Shown here: positions 8,205 through 16,291 of the stretch, piece after piece | Layout: each line of letters begins with the position of its first letter | Position numbering within the stretch: position 1 is the first letter of the stretch | From: Actinophytocola sp044466355 | GTDB lineage: Bacteria; Actinomycetota; Actinomycetes; Mycobacteriales; Pseudonocardiaceae | Reading direction: 5' to 3' | DNA length: 64,000 bases | Assembly (NCBI RefSeq): GCF_044466355.1 | Contig: NZ_JBITMQ010000001.1 | Location: 868,001-932,000 of the forward strand | Notes under the pieces: generated by a model | Database searches by the model: none | What the model was told of the DNA's origin: nothing | What the model saw: the letters and a program-made list of their open reading frames with translations, nothing else | Program-made: the position numbers and the translations under genes

Positions 8205-8451
8205 GGATCCGTGACACCAGGTCGGTCACGGCGCCGACGGTGCGGAAGTGCTCGAGCTTCAGTTCGTCCGGCCCGATCGCGATGCCGAACGCGCTCTCCA
8301 GGTGCATCACCAGCTCCAGCGCGAACAGCGACGAGAACGACCCGGACGCGAACAGGTCCTGCTCGGGATCCCACTCGGTCTTCGCGCGCTTGCCCAGGAA
8401 CTCCAGCAGATTCCCGCGGATCGCTTCCGCGGTGATCGTCGACGCGCTCAC
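8191..8451 (-). CDS. FkbJ-like discrete acyl carrier protein
   Basis: An 86-residue carrier protein. The phosphopantetheine site lies in the DLFASGSFSSLFALEL stretch, matching the LFxSGxxxSLFAxxL form of FkbJ-type extender-unit carriers rather than the DSL of fatty-acid ACPs. The GTG at 8451 overlaps the TGA of the upstream 3-hydroxyacyl-CoA dehydrogenase fragment, so coupling to that gene is ancestral. It should hold glyceryl-derived C3 units for the adjacent dehydrogenase. Confidence 0.85.
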   Translation of the reverse strand: MSASTITAEAIRGNLLEFLGKRAKTEWDPEQDLFASGSFSSLFALELVMHLESAFGIAIGPDELKLEHFRTVGAVTDLVSRIRGRE

Positions 8452-8601
8452 TGCACCCCTCCGTGCTCGTAGAAGCCCTGTCCGGTCCCGCGGCCGTGCT
8501 CGCCGAGCAGCGTGGCGAACGCGGGCTCGTGGGCGGCCAGATGCGCCAGGCCGGGTGCGTCGGGTGTTCGTTCGCGCCACGTCGCCACGAGAGCCGCGAC
8601 G
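8448..8601 (-). pseudogene. C-terminal remnant of a FkbK-like 3-hydroxyacyl-CoA dehydrogenase
   Basis: About 50 residues ending GRGTGQGFYEHGGVQ match the end of the 3-hydroxyacyl-CoA dehydrogenase C-terminal domain (typical form: L-E-G-R-G-x-G-x-GFY). The NAD-binding domain and most of the C-domain are absent; upstream of about 8605 the sequence changes to AT-richer noncoding DNA. The open frame formally runs to 8744 but that part is not protein-like. The stop still overlaps the ACP start, so the 5' part of the gene and its promoter were lost. Its loss leaves the FkbJ/FkbI pair without the oxidising enzyme and perhaps without a promoter. Confidence 0.65.
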
Positions 8602-8620
8602 CCGGAGCTTTCTTTCGTAC

Positions 8621-8683
8621 GACAGGGAGTAGCCACCGCCCGTAGTCCCCCTAGCGCGTATGGTGACGACCTGGACAGGGAGT
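8621..8683 (+). repeat. Direct repeat in the acyl-CoA ligase upstream region
   Basis: GACAGGGAGT occurs at 8621-8630 and 8674-8683, 53 bases apart, flanking the pyrimidine-rich TAGTCCCCCTAGCG stretch. Two small palindromes follow: GTCGGTCCGAC (8761-8771) and CCATATGG (8776-8783). The 228 bases from 8602 to 8829 hold no gene and probably contain the regulatory region of the downstream ligase. Confidence 0.35.
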
Positions 8684-8829
8684 CACCGTCCAACCACACA
8701 AGGCTCCACAGTAGAGCGGGAGTCGGCGTACAACACAGCTCCAATCGGCCTTATCGGAACGTCGGTCCGACTGGCCCATATGGTCGAATGTTCACCGGCT
8801 ACCTGCCGGTTACGTGGGACACTCGCGAG

Positions 8830-10425
8830 ATGGAGCAGATGTTCACCGCGGGCACCGCCGCCGCGATCGGTCGTGCACGTCAGCACTCGGTGGGGGACCT
8901 CCTGCACCGCACCGCACGGCGGACACCGGGCAAGCTCGCCGTCGTCTCCGGCGATCTGCGCGCGACCTACGCCGAGTTCGACACGGCTGTGAACCGGGCG
9001 GCCAACGCACTCGCCGCCCGGGGGCTGGCCAAGGGGGACCGGCTGGCGCTGCTGTCGCACAACTGCTGGCAGTACGGGGTGCTGGCGTACGCCACGGCCC
9101 GGCTCGGCGTGGTGCTGGTGCCGGTGAACTTCATGCTGACCGGGCCCGAGGTCGGCTACATCCTCGAGCATTCGGGCGCGTCGGGCATCGTCGCGGAGGA
9201 CGGGCTGGTGCCGGTGGCCGAGGCGGCGATCGGCGACCGCCCCGTCGGCCTCCGCGCCGTGATCCCGCTGACCGGCGCGGCGTCGGACTGGGAGAACGTG
9301 GACGACTGGTGGCGGACCGGCCCCGCGGACGCCCCGGACGTGCCGATCGCCGACGACGACCCCCTGCGGCTGATGTACACGTCGGGCACCGAGTCCCGCC
9401 CCAAGGGCGTCATGCTGTCCAGCCGATCCCTGATCAGCCAGTACGTGAGCTGCGCGATCGACGGGGAGATGTCGGCGGACGACGTGGAGGCGCACGCGCT
9501 GCCGATGTACCACTGCGCGCAGCTCGACTGCTTCTTCTCGGTGGACGTCTACCTGGGCGCCACCAGCGTCATCCTGCCCGGCCCCGACCCGGCCACCCTG
9601 CTGGCGACGATCGAACGGGAGAGCGTGACGAAGCTGTTCTGCCCGCCGACGGTCTGGATCTCGCTGCTGCGCCACCCGGCGTTCGACACGACGGACCTGT
9701 CGAGCCTGCGGAAGGGGTACTACGGCGCGTCGCCGATGCCGGTGGAGGTGCTGAAGGAGCTGCGGGAACGGCTGCCGGACGTGCGGCTGTGGAACTTCTA
9801 CGGCCAGACGGAGATGGCCCCGCTGGCGACGATCCTCCGACCGCACGAGCAACTGCCGCGGGCGGGCAGTGCGGGCCGGGCGTCGGTGAACGTGGAGACG
9901 ATGCTGGTCGACGACGCGGGCCGGCCGGTCCCGCCGGGGGAGGTCGGCGAGATCGTGCACCGCAGCCCGCACGCCGCCCTCGGCTACTACAACGACGAGG
10001 AGAAGACCGCGGAGGCCTTCCGCGACGGCTGGTTCCACTCGGGCGACCTGGGCGTGATGACCGAGGACGGCTACCTGTCGGTGGTGGACCGCAAGAAGGA
10101 CATGATCAAGACCGGCGGCGAGAACGTGGCGAGCCGCGAGGTGGAGGAGGCGATCTACGAACTCGACGGGGTCGCGGAGGTGGCCGTGTTCGGGATCAGC
10201 CACCCGCACTGGATCGAGGCGGTGACGGCGGTGGTCGTGCCCAAGCCCGGGGTGGCGCTGACCGTGGAGGGGGTGCGGGCGCACGCGAAGGGGCGGCTCG
10301 CGGGGTACAAGCAACCGAAGTACGTGGTGATCGCCGAGGCGCTGCCGAAGAACCCGAGCGGCAAGATCCTCAAGCGGGAGCTGCGGAGCGCACACGCGGA
10401 CCTGGCGGAGCAGGCCGCGCACTGA
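8830..10425 (+). CDS. Acyl-CoA synthetase (AMP-forming)
   Basis: This 531-residue class I adenylate-forming enzyme has all core motifs: P-loop YTSGTESRPKGVM, FYGQTEMAPL (A5), SGDLGVMTEDGY and VVDRKKDMIKTGGENV (A7-A8), and KNPSGKILKREL with the catalytic lysine (A10). It activates a carboxylic acid as the acyl-AMP and transfers it to CoA; the motif spelling is that of fatty or aryl acid ligases. The start is uncertain: ATG at 8830 is used, while ATGs at 8788 and 8839 are also in frame. It converges with an acyl-CoA oxidase, which may act on its product. Confidence 0.9.
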   Translation: MEQMFTAGTAAAIGRARQHSVGDLLHRTARRTPGKLAVVSGDLRATYAEFDTAVNRAANALAARGLAKGDRLALLSHNCWQYGVLAYATARLGVVLVPVNFMLTGPEVGYILEHSGASGIVAEDGLVPVAEAAIGDRPVGLRAVIPLTGAASDWENVDDWWRTGPADAPDVPIADDDPLRLMYTSGTESRPKGVMLSSRSLISQYVSCAIDGEMSADDVEAHALPMYHCAQLDCFFSVDVYLGATSVILPGPDPATLLATIERESVTKLFCPPTVWISLLRHPAFDTTDLSSLRKGYYGASPMPVEVLKELRERLPDVRLWNFYGQTEMAPLATILRPHEQLPRAGSAGRASVNVETMLVDDAGRPVPPGEVGEIVHRSPHAALGYYNDEEKTAEAFRDGWFHSGDLGVMTEDGYLSVVDRKKDMIKTGGENVASREVEEAIYELDGVAEVAVFGISHPHWIEAVTAVVVPKPGVALTVEGVRAHAKGRLAGYKQPKYVVIAEALPKNPSGKILKRELRSAHADLAEQAAH

Positions 10426-10438
10426 AGGGGTCCTTCAG
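10422..10438. terminator. Short hairpin between convergent ligase and oxidase genes
   Basis: CTGAAGG-GGT-CCTTCAG forms a perfect 7-base stem overlapping the ligase stop codon. There is no T-tract, as is common for actinomycete terminators. It could serve both convergent genes. Confidence 0.4.
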
Positions 10439-10477
10439 CACGCCGGGCCGGCCACCCCGGCGACGACCGGGGGTCCG

Positions 10478-12337
10478 CTACCCGAGGGACGTCGCCACGT
10501 ACTGCTCCGGAATGGCGAACGCGTCCACCAACGTCCGCGCGTGCGGCCGCAGTTCCCTGCACAACGCGTTGACCTCGGCCAGCACCCGCTTGGCCACCGG
10601 CGGCGTCAGCCGTCCGTGCTCCAGGAACCACCCACGCTCAGCCTCGATCGTCGACAGCACGTACAGATCGCACACCCGGTTCAACAACGTCGCCGCCGAC
10701 GGCGAAGCACACCGCTCGATCCCCGCGACGAACGCCTCCAGCACCACCTGGTCGATGTGCGCACGACCGGCCAGCAACACATGGTCCTGCGCGTCGTTGA
10801 ACACCTCGAAGGGATCAGCGTCCGACGAGGCCGCCGCCCGCAGTCGCCGCGCCAACCCGGCCAGCACGTGCTGCGCCCGGTCCGCGAACAGCTCCCGGTG
10901 CCAGGCCCGGTCGAACAGCTCGGGGCTCCCGAGCTTGCGCGCGGGCAGTCGCTCCAGCACGGCTCCCATCAGCTGCTCGGCCACCAACCGGGCGGTGGCC
11001 AGCGGGCTGAGGTCGGCGAAGTTGTCCCGGTAATCGGTCAGCAACCCCTTCGCGACCAGTTGCAGCAGCACCGTGTTGTCGCCCTCGAACGTGGTGAACA
11101 CGTCCGTGTCGGCCTTCAGCCCCGGCAGCAGGTTCTCCGCCAGGTAGCCCGCGCCGCCGCATGCCTCGCGGACCGCCTGGATCGTGCTGGTCGCGTGCCA
11201 GGTCGCCACCGCCTTGACACCTGCCGCGCGAGACTCCAGTACCCGCTGTGCGCGCTCGTCCTGCGAAGGGGCCGAGTGGACGTCGTGCAGCATCGCGACC
11301 AGTTCCTCCTGCGCGAAGTGCAGAGCGTACGTGGTCGCGAGCGCGGGCAGCAGCTTGCGCTGGTGCGCCAGGTAGTCGAGCAGCACGATCTCCTCGTCGC
11401 TGCCCGGCCGCGCGAACTGACGGCGGGTCTCGGCGCGCCGCACCCCGATCGTCAGCGCGCGCTGTGTGGCACTGCCCGCGCTGCCCGCCACGCTGACCCG
11501 GCCACGCACCAGCGCGCCGAGCATGGTGAAGAAGCGGCGGCCGTCGGAGGTGATCGGGCTCGTGTAGGTGCCGTCCTCGGCCACGTCCGCGTACCGGTTC
11601 AGCAGCGCCTCCCGGGGCACGCGCACACCGCTGAACCACAACCGCCCGTTGTCGACGCCGTTCAGCCCTGCCTTCGGGCCGCAGTCCTCGATCCGCACCC
11701 CCGGCATGGGCCTGCCGGTCTCGTCGCGGACCGGGACCATGAACGCGTGCACGCCGTACGACCGGTCCCCGATCACGAGCTGCGCGAACACCACGGCCAT
11801 CCGTCCGTCGCGGGCCGCGTTGCCGATGTAGTCCTTGCGTGCGTCGTCGTCGGGGGTGTCGATCGTGAAGCCGCCGTCGGTGAACGTGGCGGTGGTGCGC
11901 AGGTGCTGGACGTCCGAACCGTGACCGGACTCGGTCATCGCGAAGCAGCCGGGCAGGTCCAGCGTCATGATGTCGCGCAGGTACCGCTCGTGGTGGCGTC
12001 GCGTGCCGAGCATCTGCACGGCGCCGCCGAACAGTCCCCATTGGACACCGGCCTTGACCATCAGCGACAGGTCGCCGTAGCCGAGCAGCTCGAACGACAC
12101 GACGGAACCGCCGATGTCGCCCTCGCCGCCGTACTCGCGGTCGAACCCGAGCTTCGGGTGCCCGGTCGCGACCAGCTCACGCAGCTGCTCGAACACCTGC
12201 GCGCGGTGTGTCTCGGGGTCGAGGTCGTAGGAGTCGGCGAGCTTCGTCGCCGTCATCCGCTCCCGCAGCTGCCCGCGCAGCCGTGCCCAGCGTCCATCGA
12301 GGACGGTCGTGAGCGCGTCCACCACCTGTTCTGCCAT
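10478..12337 (-). CDS. Acyl-CoA oxidase / acyl-CoA dehydrogenase-like flavoprotein
   Basis: At 619 residues this matches acyl-CoA oxidases rather than the ~380-residue dehydrogenases. The FAD/substrate motif CFAMTESGHGSDV, the IGNAARDGRM stretch and the late FEGDNTVLLQLVAKGLL motif are diagnostic of the ACOX group, which includes an extra C-terminal helical domain. It would oxidise an acyl-CoA to the enoyl-CoA, passing electrons to oxygen. It converges on the acyl-CoA ligase, a plausible source of substrate. The ATG at 12337 is preceded at 6 bases by TACTGA, a possible leaderless -10. Confidence 0.9.
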   Translation of the reverse strand: MAEQVVDALTTVLDGRWARLRGQLRERMTATKLADSYDLDPETHRAQVFEQLRELVATGHPKLGFDREYGGEGDIGGSVVSFELLGYGDLSLMVKAGVQWGLFGGAVQMLGTRRHHERYLRDIMTLDLPGCFAMTESGHGSDVQHLRTTATFTDGGFTIDTPDDDARKDYIGNAARDGRMAVVFAQLVIGDRSYGVHAFMVPVRDETGRPMPGVRIEDCGPKAGLNGVDNGRLWFSGVRVPREALLNRYADVAEDGTYTSPITSDGRRFFTMLGALVRGRVSVAGSAGSATQRALTIGVRRAETRRQFARPGSDEEIVLLDYLAHQRKLLPALATTYALHFAQEELVAMLHDVHSAPSQDERAQRVLESRAAGVKAVATWHATSTIQAVREACGGAGYLAENLLPGLKADTDVFTTFEGDNTVLLQLVAKGLLTDYRDNFADLSPLATARLVAEQLMGAVLERLPARKLGSPELFDRAWHRELFADRAQHVLAGLARRLRAAASSDADPFEVFNDAQDHVLLAGRAHIDQVVLEAFVAGIERCASPSAATLLNRVCDLYVLSTIEAERGWFLEHGRLTPPVAKRVLAEVNALCRELRPHARTLVDAFAIPEQYVATSLG

Positions 12338-12497
12338 GGCTCATCAGTACCCCAGCGGGCCGGTCGCCACACGTCCGCGCGCGGCAACGCCTCACCGCGG
12401 CGATCTCGTCCGGGTGCGACAGCGCCGTTCGGCGTCGAGGAACAACAGGTCGACCGACCCGACGGGGGAGCGCGGACAGCGCCGCGCCACGCGCCGC

Positions 12498-12503
12498 TAG
12501 GTT
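12498..12503 (+). promoter_or_regulatory. Leaderless-type -10 element for the GH114-like gene
   Basis: TAGGTT lies 6 bases before the GTG start at 12510, with no ribosome site between. The -35 region (about 12474-12479, GGACAG) is weak. Confidence 0.4.
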
Positions 12504-12509
12504 GTCCAC

Positions 12510-13280
12510 GTGGCCCGTGCACTGCTCGTCCTCGTGCTGCTCGCGTCCTGCACGGCGGCCGGGGACCCGATTCCCCTGCCGCCGCCGCACGCCTTGTGGG
12601 ACTACCAGATCGGCGGGCCCTACACCCCGCCCGACGGTGTCGCGGTGGTCGCCCGCGACCACGGCGCCGACCCGGCCGACGGCCTCTACAACATCTGCTA
12701 CGTCAACGCGTTCCAGGCCCAGCCCGGTGCGGAGGACGAGTGGGGCGACCTGCTGCTCCGCGACGCGGCCGGGGAGATCGTGTACGACGCGGACTGGGGT
12801 GAGGCGATCCTCGACACCAGCGCGGGCGACAAGCGCGACCGCATCGCGGACAAGGTGAACGCGTGGGTCGACGGGTGCGCGGACAAGGGCTTCCAGGCGG
12901 TCGAACCGGACAACTACGACTCGTTCACCCGCGTCCCGGACGGCCTGCTGAGCGCCGAGGACAACCAGGCGCTGATCCGGCTGCTGTCCGCCCACGCGCA
13001 CGCACGCGGCCTGGCGATCGCGCAGAAGAACACCGCCGAGCTGGCGGGCGCCCGCGACGCGAACGGGCTCGACTTCGCGGTCGTGGAGGAATGCGGCCAC
13101 CACGACAGCGAATGCGGTACCTACACCGAGGCGTTCGGCGACCACGTGGTGGTCGTCGAGTACACACAGGAGGGCCTGGACCGGGCCTGTGCCGGGTGGG
13201 CGGACGAGCTGAGCATCGTGCTGCGCGACGTCGACGTGTCCACACCGGACGACGACGGGTACGTGTACGGGACCTGCTAA
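12510..13280 (+). CDS. Lipoprotein with GH114-like (endo-alpha-1,4-polygalactosaminidase/TM1410) domain
   Basis: The N-terminus has a short signal sequence and lipobox LLASC, giving a lipid-anchored Cys near residue 14. The mature part follows the GH114/TM1410 TIM-barrel pattern: an early WDYQIGG strand, YNICYVNAFQ, a GFQAVEPDNYDSF stretch with the key acidic residues, and FAVVEECGHHDSECG. Characterised members cut galactosamine-rich polysaccharide, so this may process extracellular amino sugars. It overlaps the convergent methyltransferase by four bases. Confidence 0.82.
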   Translation: MARALLVLVLLASCTAAGDPIPLPPPHALWDYQIGGPYTPPDGVAVVARDHGADPADGLYNICYVNAFQAQPGAEDEWGDLLLRDAAGEIVYDADWGEAILDTSAGDKRDRIADKVNAWVDGCADKGFQAVEPDNYDSFTRVPDGLLSAEDNQALIRLLSAHAHARGLAIAQKNTAELAGARDANGLDFAVVEECGHHDSECGTYTEAFGDHVVVVEYTQEGLDRACAGWADELSIVLRDVDVSTPDDDGYVYGTC

Positions 13281-14116
13281 GTGGTGGCGGTCAGCAGGAA
13301 CGCGGGGGAGGACCAGTAGTCGTACAGCGGCTGCATCGTGACCTCCCGGTACCCGCACGCGGTGAGCTGCGCCGCCCACGCCGTCGCGGGCTGCTCCCAC
13401 GTGTTGCGGGTCGCGCCCGGGGTGAGCTGGCCCGCGAGCACCGGCATCAGGAAGCCCTGCGCAACCACGTCGCGGTCGGCCTCGTACTCGGCGAGGCCCT
13501 GTTCGTAGGTGTCCGCGAGGAATGTCAGGTGCTCGGGGCTCCCGGGCGGGTCGTCCGGCACGTCGAACTCCACCAGCGCCAGCCGGGACACGTGCCCGCG
13601 CAACGCGGTCAGCACCGCCGAGCGCTCCTCGTGCGGCAGCGTGTGCAGCGCGAACGTCGACTCGGCGAGGTCGAACCGGCCGGTCAGCGCCGACACGAAC
13701 GTCGCGGCGTCGGTGTTGTGCGCGGTGGCGCCGGGCAGCTGGGCGACGGCTTCGTCGAGCAGCGCCCGCGACGGTTCGACCAGCGTCACCGCCACGTCGC
13801 GGCCCTCGACCGCGGGTACGACCGCCTTGCCGTCGCCGCACCCGATGTCGACCAGCGTCGTGACCTCGTGCCGGTCGTACAGCTCGGCGAGCGCCGAGGA
13901 GACCGCCCGGTACAGCCCCACGTTGCCGCCGCCGCGGATGAACGCCGTGAACGCGGCGGGCTGGTCGTACACGCGCCCGTCGTCGCCGGCGGTGAGGTAC
14001 GTGCGCAGCGCGGCGTTGAGCAGCGGCCGCGTCACCTCGTTCTCGAGTGCCGCCCGCGCCCCGGTCACGTCCCCGTCCGTCAGCGCGCGCAGCGCCGCCA
14101 CCTCGTTCCCCACCAT
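13277..14116 (-). CDS. SAM-dependent methyltransferase
   Basis: The 279-residue product carries a class I motif I, LVDIGCGDGKAVV (about 88-100), the acidic VTLVEPS and the LALVEFDVP motif, plus an N-terminal helical region. Substrate unknown. ACCCTA on the plus strand (14123-14128), read as TAGGGT on the coding strand, ends 6 bases before the ATG and looks like a leaderless -10 element. It is divergent from the EamA transporter. Confidence 0.82.
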   Translation of the reverse strand: MVGNEVAALRALTDGDVTGARAALENEVTRPLLNAALRTYLTAGDDGRVYDQPAAFTAFIRGGGNVGLYRAVSSALAELYDRHEVTTLVDIGCGDGKAVVPAVEGRDVAVTLVEPSRALLDEAVAQLPGATAHNTDAATFVSALTGRFDLAESTFALHTLPHEERSAVLTALRGHVSRLALVEFDVPDDPPGSPEHLTFLADTYEQGLAEYEADRDVVAQGFLMPVLAGQLTPGATRNTWEQPATAWAAQLTACGYREVTMQPLYDYWSSPAFLLTATT

Positions 14117-14189
14117 GCGGAGACCCTAGCCGGTCCCACGATCTGGAAAACCGGCGACGGCTGTCGGTGGTCTCGCGGAGGATGCGGCC

Positions 14190-15104
14190 ATGACCACGAT
14201 GCGTGTGGACCGGGTGGAGCCCGGTCCGATCCCGAGGGACGGCCTGGTCGCGCTCGCCGGGCGGGCACTGGGCGCGGTGCCGCCGCCCGCGCAGGTGCTG
14301 GCCGGGATCCTCAGCGTGCAGGTCGGCGCCGCGCTCGCCAAGCAGCTGTTCGGCGTCGTCGGCTCCGCGGGGACGGTCGCGCTGCGGTTGTTCTTCGCCG
14401 CGCTGGTGCTGCTCGTGGTGTGGCGGCCGACCATGCGGATCGGGCGGCCCGCGTGGACCGTGGTCGCCGGTTACGGGCTCGTGCTCGGCGCCATGAACCT
14501 GTGTTTCTACCTGGCGCTCGCGAAGATCCCGCTGGGCATCGCGGTCACCATCGAGTTCCTCGGTCCGCTCGCGGTGGCGATCGGCGGGTCGCGGCGCTGG
14601 CTGGACGGGCTGTGGGCGCTGCTCGCCGCCGGTGGGGTCGTGCTGCTGACCGAGGGCCGCGGCGACCTGCACATCGCGGGCATCCTGTTCGCCCTCGGCG
14701 CGGCCGTCTGCTGGGCGAGCTACATCCTGCTCGGCGCGGCGCTCGGCAGGCACTCGAGCGACGGCGGCGGGCTCGCGCTGGGCATGGCGCTGGCCGCCCT
14801 GGTCGTCGCCCCGGTCGGCATCGTCGACAGCGGCGCCGCGCTGCTCGAACCGTGGGTGCTCGCGGTCGGGCTCGGCGTCGCGCTGCTGTCGTCGGTCATC
14901 CCGTACTCGCTGGAGCTGGAGGCGCTGCGCCGGATCCCGCCGCGCGTGTTCGGCGTGCTGATGAGCCTCGAACCCGCGGTCGCCGCGGTCGTCGGGCTGG
15001 TCGTGCTGGGGGAGGTGCTGGCCCCGGTCCAGTGGGTGGCGGTGCTCCTCGTCGTCGCCGCGTCCGTCGGCGCGACCAGGACGGTGCGGAACACCGCCAC
15101 CTGA
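14190..15104 (+). CDS. EamA/DMT-family membrane transporter
   Basis: Ten predicted membrane helices in two EamA repeats make up most of the 304 residues; the repeat signatures are visible as AITIEFLGPLAVAI-like (first half) and RIPPRVFGVLMSLEPAVAA (second half, close to RhtA-type threonine/homoserine exporters). It probably exports an amino acid or related metabolite. A GGAGG ribosome site precedes the ATG by 8 bases. It converges with the glycosidase gene five bases downstream. Confidence 0.88.
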   Translation: MTTMRVDRVEPGPIPRDGLVALAGRALGAVPPPAQVLAGILSVQVGAALAKQLFGVVGSAGTVALRLFFAALVLLVVWRPTMRIGRPAWTVVAGYGLVLGAMNLCFYLALAKIPLGIAVTIEFLGPLAVAIGGSRRWLDGLWALLAAGGVVLLTEGRGDLHIAGILFALGAAVCWASYILLGAALGRHSSDGGGLALGMALAALVVAPVGIVDSGAALLEPWVLAVGLGVALLSSVIPYSLELEALRRIPPRVFGVLMSLEPAVAAVVGLVVLGEVLAPVQWVAVLLVVAASVGATRTVRNTAT

Positions 15105-15108
15105 CCGG

Positions 15109-16110
15109 TCAGACCGCGCGGGCCACGGCGATCGCCCCGGACAGGCGCTCACCGGCCTCGTAGAACATGTACTCGACGCCGCCTTCGGTGCCGAACGACG
15201 GGGCCGCGCAGCGCCCGTTGTCCGGGGCACCGGAGAGCGGTGTGTGGAACACGCCGAGGTGGTCGCGGCGCGTGAAGCCGTTGCCCACCTCGGTGATCAG
15301 CAGGGTGCCTCCCGCCTCCTTGTTGCAGTGGTAGATCACGTACGCGCTGCCACCCCGTTTGACGAGGTGCGGCCCGCTGATGTTCTGCACACCGACGTCC
15401 TGCGGGCGGATCAGCGGGGTCTGCGAGAACGTCCAGTCGCGCCCGTCGCGGGACCAGCCCCAGCCGATGGAGCGCCGGTTGGTCGTGTCGTTGATCATGA
15501 AGAGCATGACGTAGCGGCCGCCGACGGCGGGCAGGTCGTGGCGGAACACGCGGGCGTAGGACGCCTCGGTGGCGCCCGGGTACAGCATGGACGTCGACAG
15601 GACCACCTTGTCGTAGGTGAAGTCGATGCCGTTCTTCGACCTGGCGAGGCGGGTCGTGGTGTTCTCGCCGTGGAAGTACAGCCACATCTCGTTCACGTCG
15701 TCGTTCCACATGACGTGCGGGGACGAGATGTGCGAGACGGTGTAGTGCGGCGCCCAGTTCCGCGTCACGATCGGGTTGCCCCGGTACTCGGTGAAGCGTT
15801 CGTACAGGTGGTCGCCGTAGGCGAGGCAGATGCCCCCGGGCGCGTCGTGGGGCGCGTAGTACAGGTAGTAGCGCCCGAGCGCGTTCGGCACCCGGCCCGC
15901 GGTGCCGCGGATACACGGGAAGATCAGCTCACCGGTCGGGTTGTAGGCGAGCGCGTTCTTGTCGAACGCCACCCCGAGGAACCGGTAGTCGGGAAACCCG
16001 CCGGGCGCGGCGGCCGCGGCGGCAGGGAGGGCGCCACCGAGCCCAGTACCGACACCGAGGCCGATACCGAGGCCGGCGGCCGCGCCGAGGACCGTTCGTC
16101 TGGTGACCAT
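15109..16110 (-). CDS. Tat-exported five-bladed beta-propeller glycosidase-like protein
   Basis: The N-terminus MVTRRTVLGAAAG followed by a hydrophobic stretch and an alanine cleavage region is a twin-arginine signal. The mature protein (about residues 40-333) shows the repeated blade pattern of the GH43/GH32/GH62/GH130 superfamily, with motifs such as LGRYYLYYAPHDA, MWLYFHGEN, WSRDGRDWTFS and GPHLVKRGGSAYVIYHCN. It should bind or cleave an oligosaccharide outside the cell. It is divergent from a LacI regulator with two matching operators between them, so expression is probably sugar-induced. The ATG at 16110 starts the Tat motif; a longer upstream frame is not coding. Confidence 0.8.
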   Translation of the reverse strand: MVTRRTVLGAAAGLGIGLGVGTGLGGALPAAAAAAPGGFPDYRFLGVAFDKNALAYNPTGELIFPCIRGTAGRVPNALGRYYLYYAPHDAPGGICLAYGDHLYERFTEYRGNPIVTRNWAPHYTVSHISSPHVMWNDDVNEMWLYFHGENTTTRLARSKNGIDFTYDKVVLSTSMLYPGATEASYARVFRHDLPAVGGRYVMLFMINDTTNRRSIGWGWSRDGRDWTFSQTPLIRPQDVGVQNISGPHLVKRGGSAYVIYHCNKEAGGTLLITEVGNGFTRRDHLGVFHTPLSGAPDNGRCAAPSFGTEGGVEYMFYEAGERLSGAIAVARAV

Positions 16111-16183
16111 CGCAGGGCCCCTCACTTCGTCGACGTTGACCTGTTGCCCCGACCGTCCGTGGTGGCGGGGGCCGAGGTCAAGA

Positions 16184-16199
16184 CGCCAATACGTATTAG
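16184..16199 (-). promoter_or_regulatory. LacI operator 1 (glycosidase side)
   Basis: On the minus strand the site reads CTAATACGTATTGGCG with a perfect AATACGTATT core (16188-16197). It lies just upstream of a TTGACC -35 box (plus-strand 16176-16181) for the glycosidase gene. It matches operator 2 at 14 of 16 bases. Confidence 0.7.
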
Positions 16200-16262
16200 T
16201 CCTGGAACGGACGGAAATCGGACAAAGGGTTGACGGCCGGTCGTCGTGCCCTGACGCTCGAA

Positions 16263-16278
16263 CTGATACGGATTGGCG
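16263..16278 (+). promoter_or_regulatory. LacI operator 2 (lacI-like gene side)
   Basis: CTGATACGGATTGGCG on the plus strand differs from operator 1 at only two positions. It sits just downstream of a TTGACG/GACGCT promoter candidate (16230-16258) and 13 bases before the regulator's start, the expected place for autoregulation. Confidence 0.65.
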
Positions 16279-16291
16279 AGGGGAGGGTGGG

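Noticed and set aside
8448..8744. A full 98-codon gene upstream of the ACP
   Set aside because: Only the last ~50 codons are protein-like and match the end of a much longer dehydrogenase; the rest reads from noncoding DNA.
10541..12802. A 753-codon plus-strand frame
   Set aside because: It is antisense to the acyl-CoA oxidase, whose motifs are clear; the frame has no family signature.
12177..15230. A 1017-codon open frame on the minus strand
   Set aside because: It runs through the GH114-like, methyltransferase and EamA genes in other frames and yields Arg/Ala/Pro-rich sequence without domains, a usual effect of very high GC.
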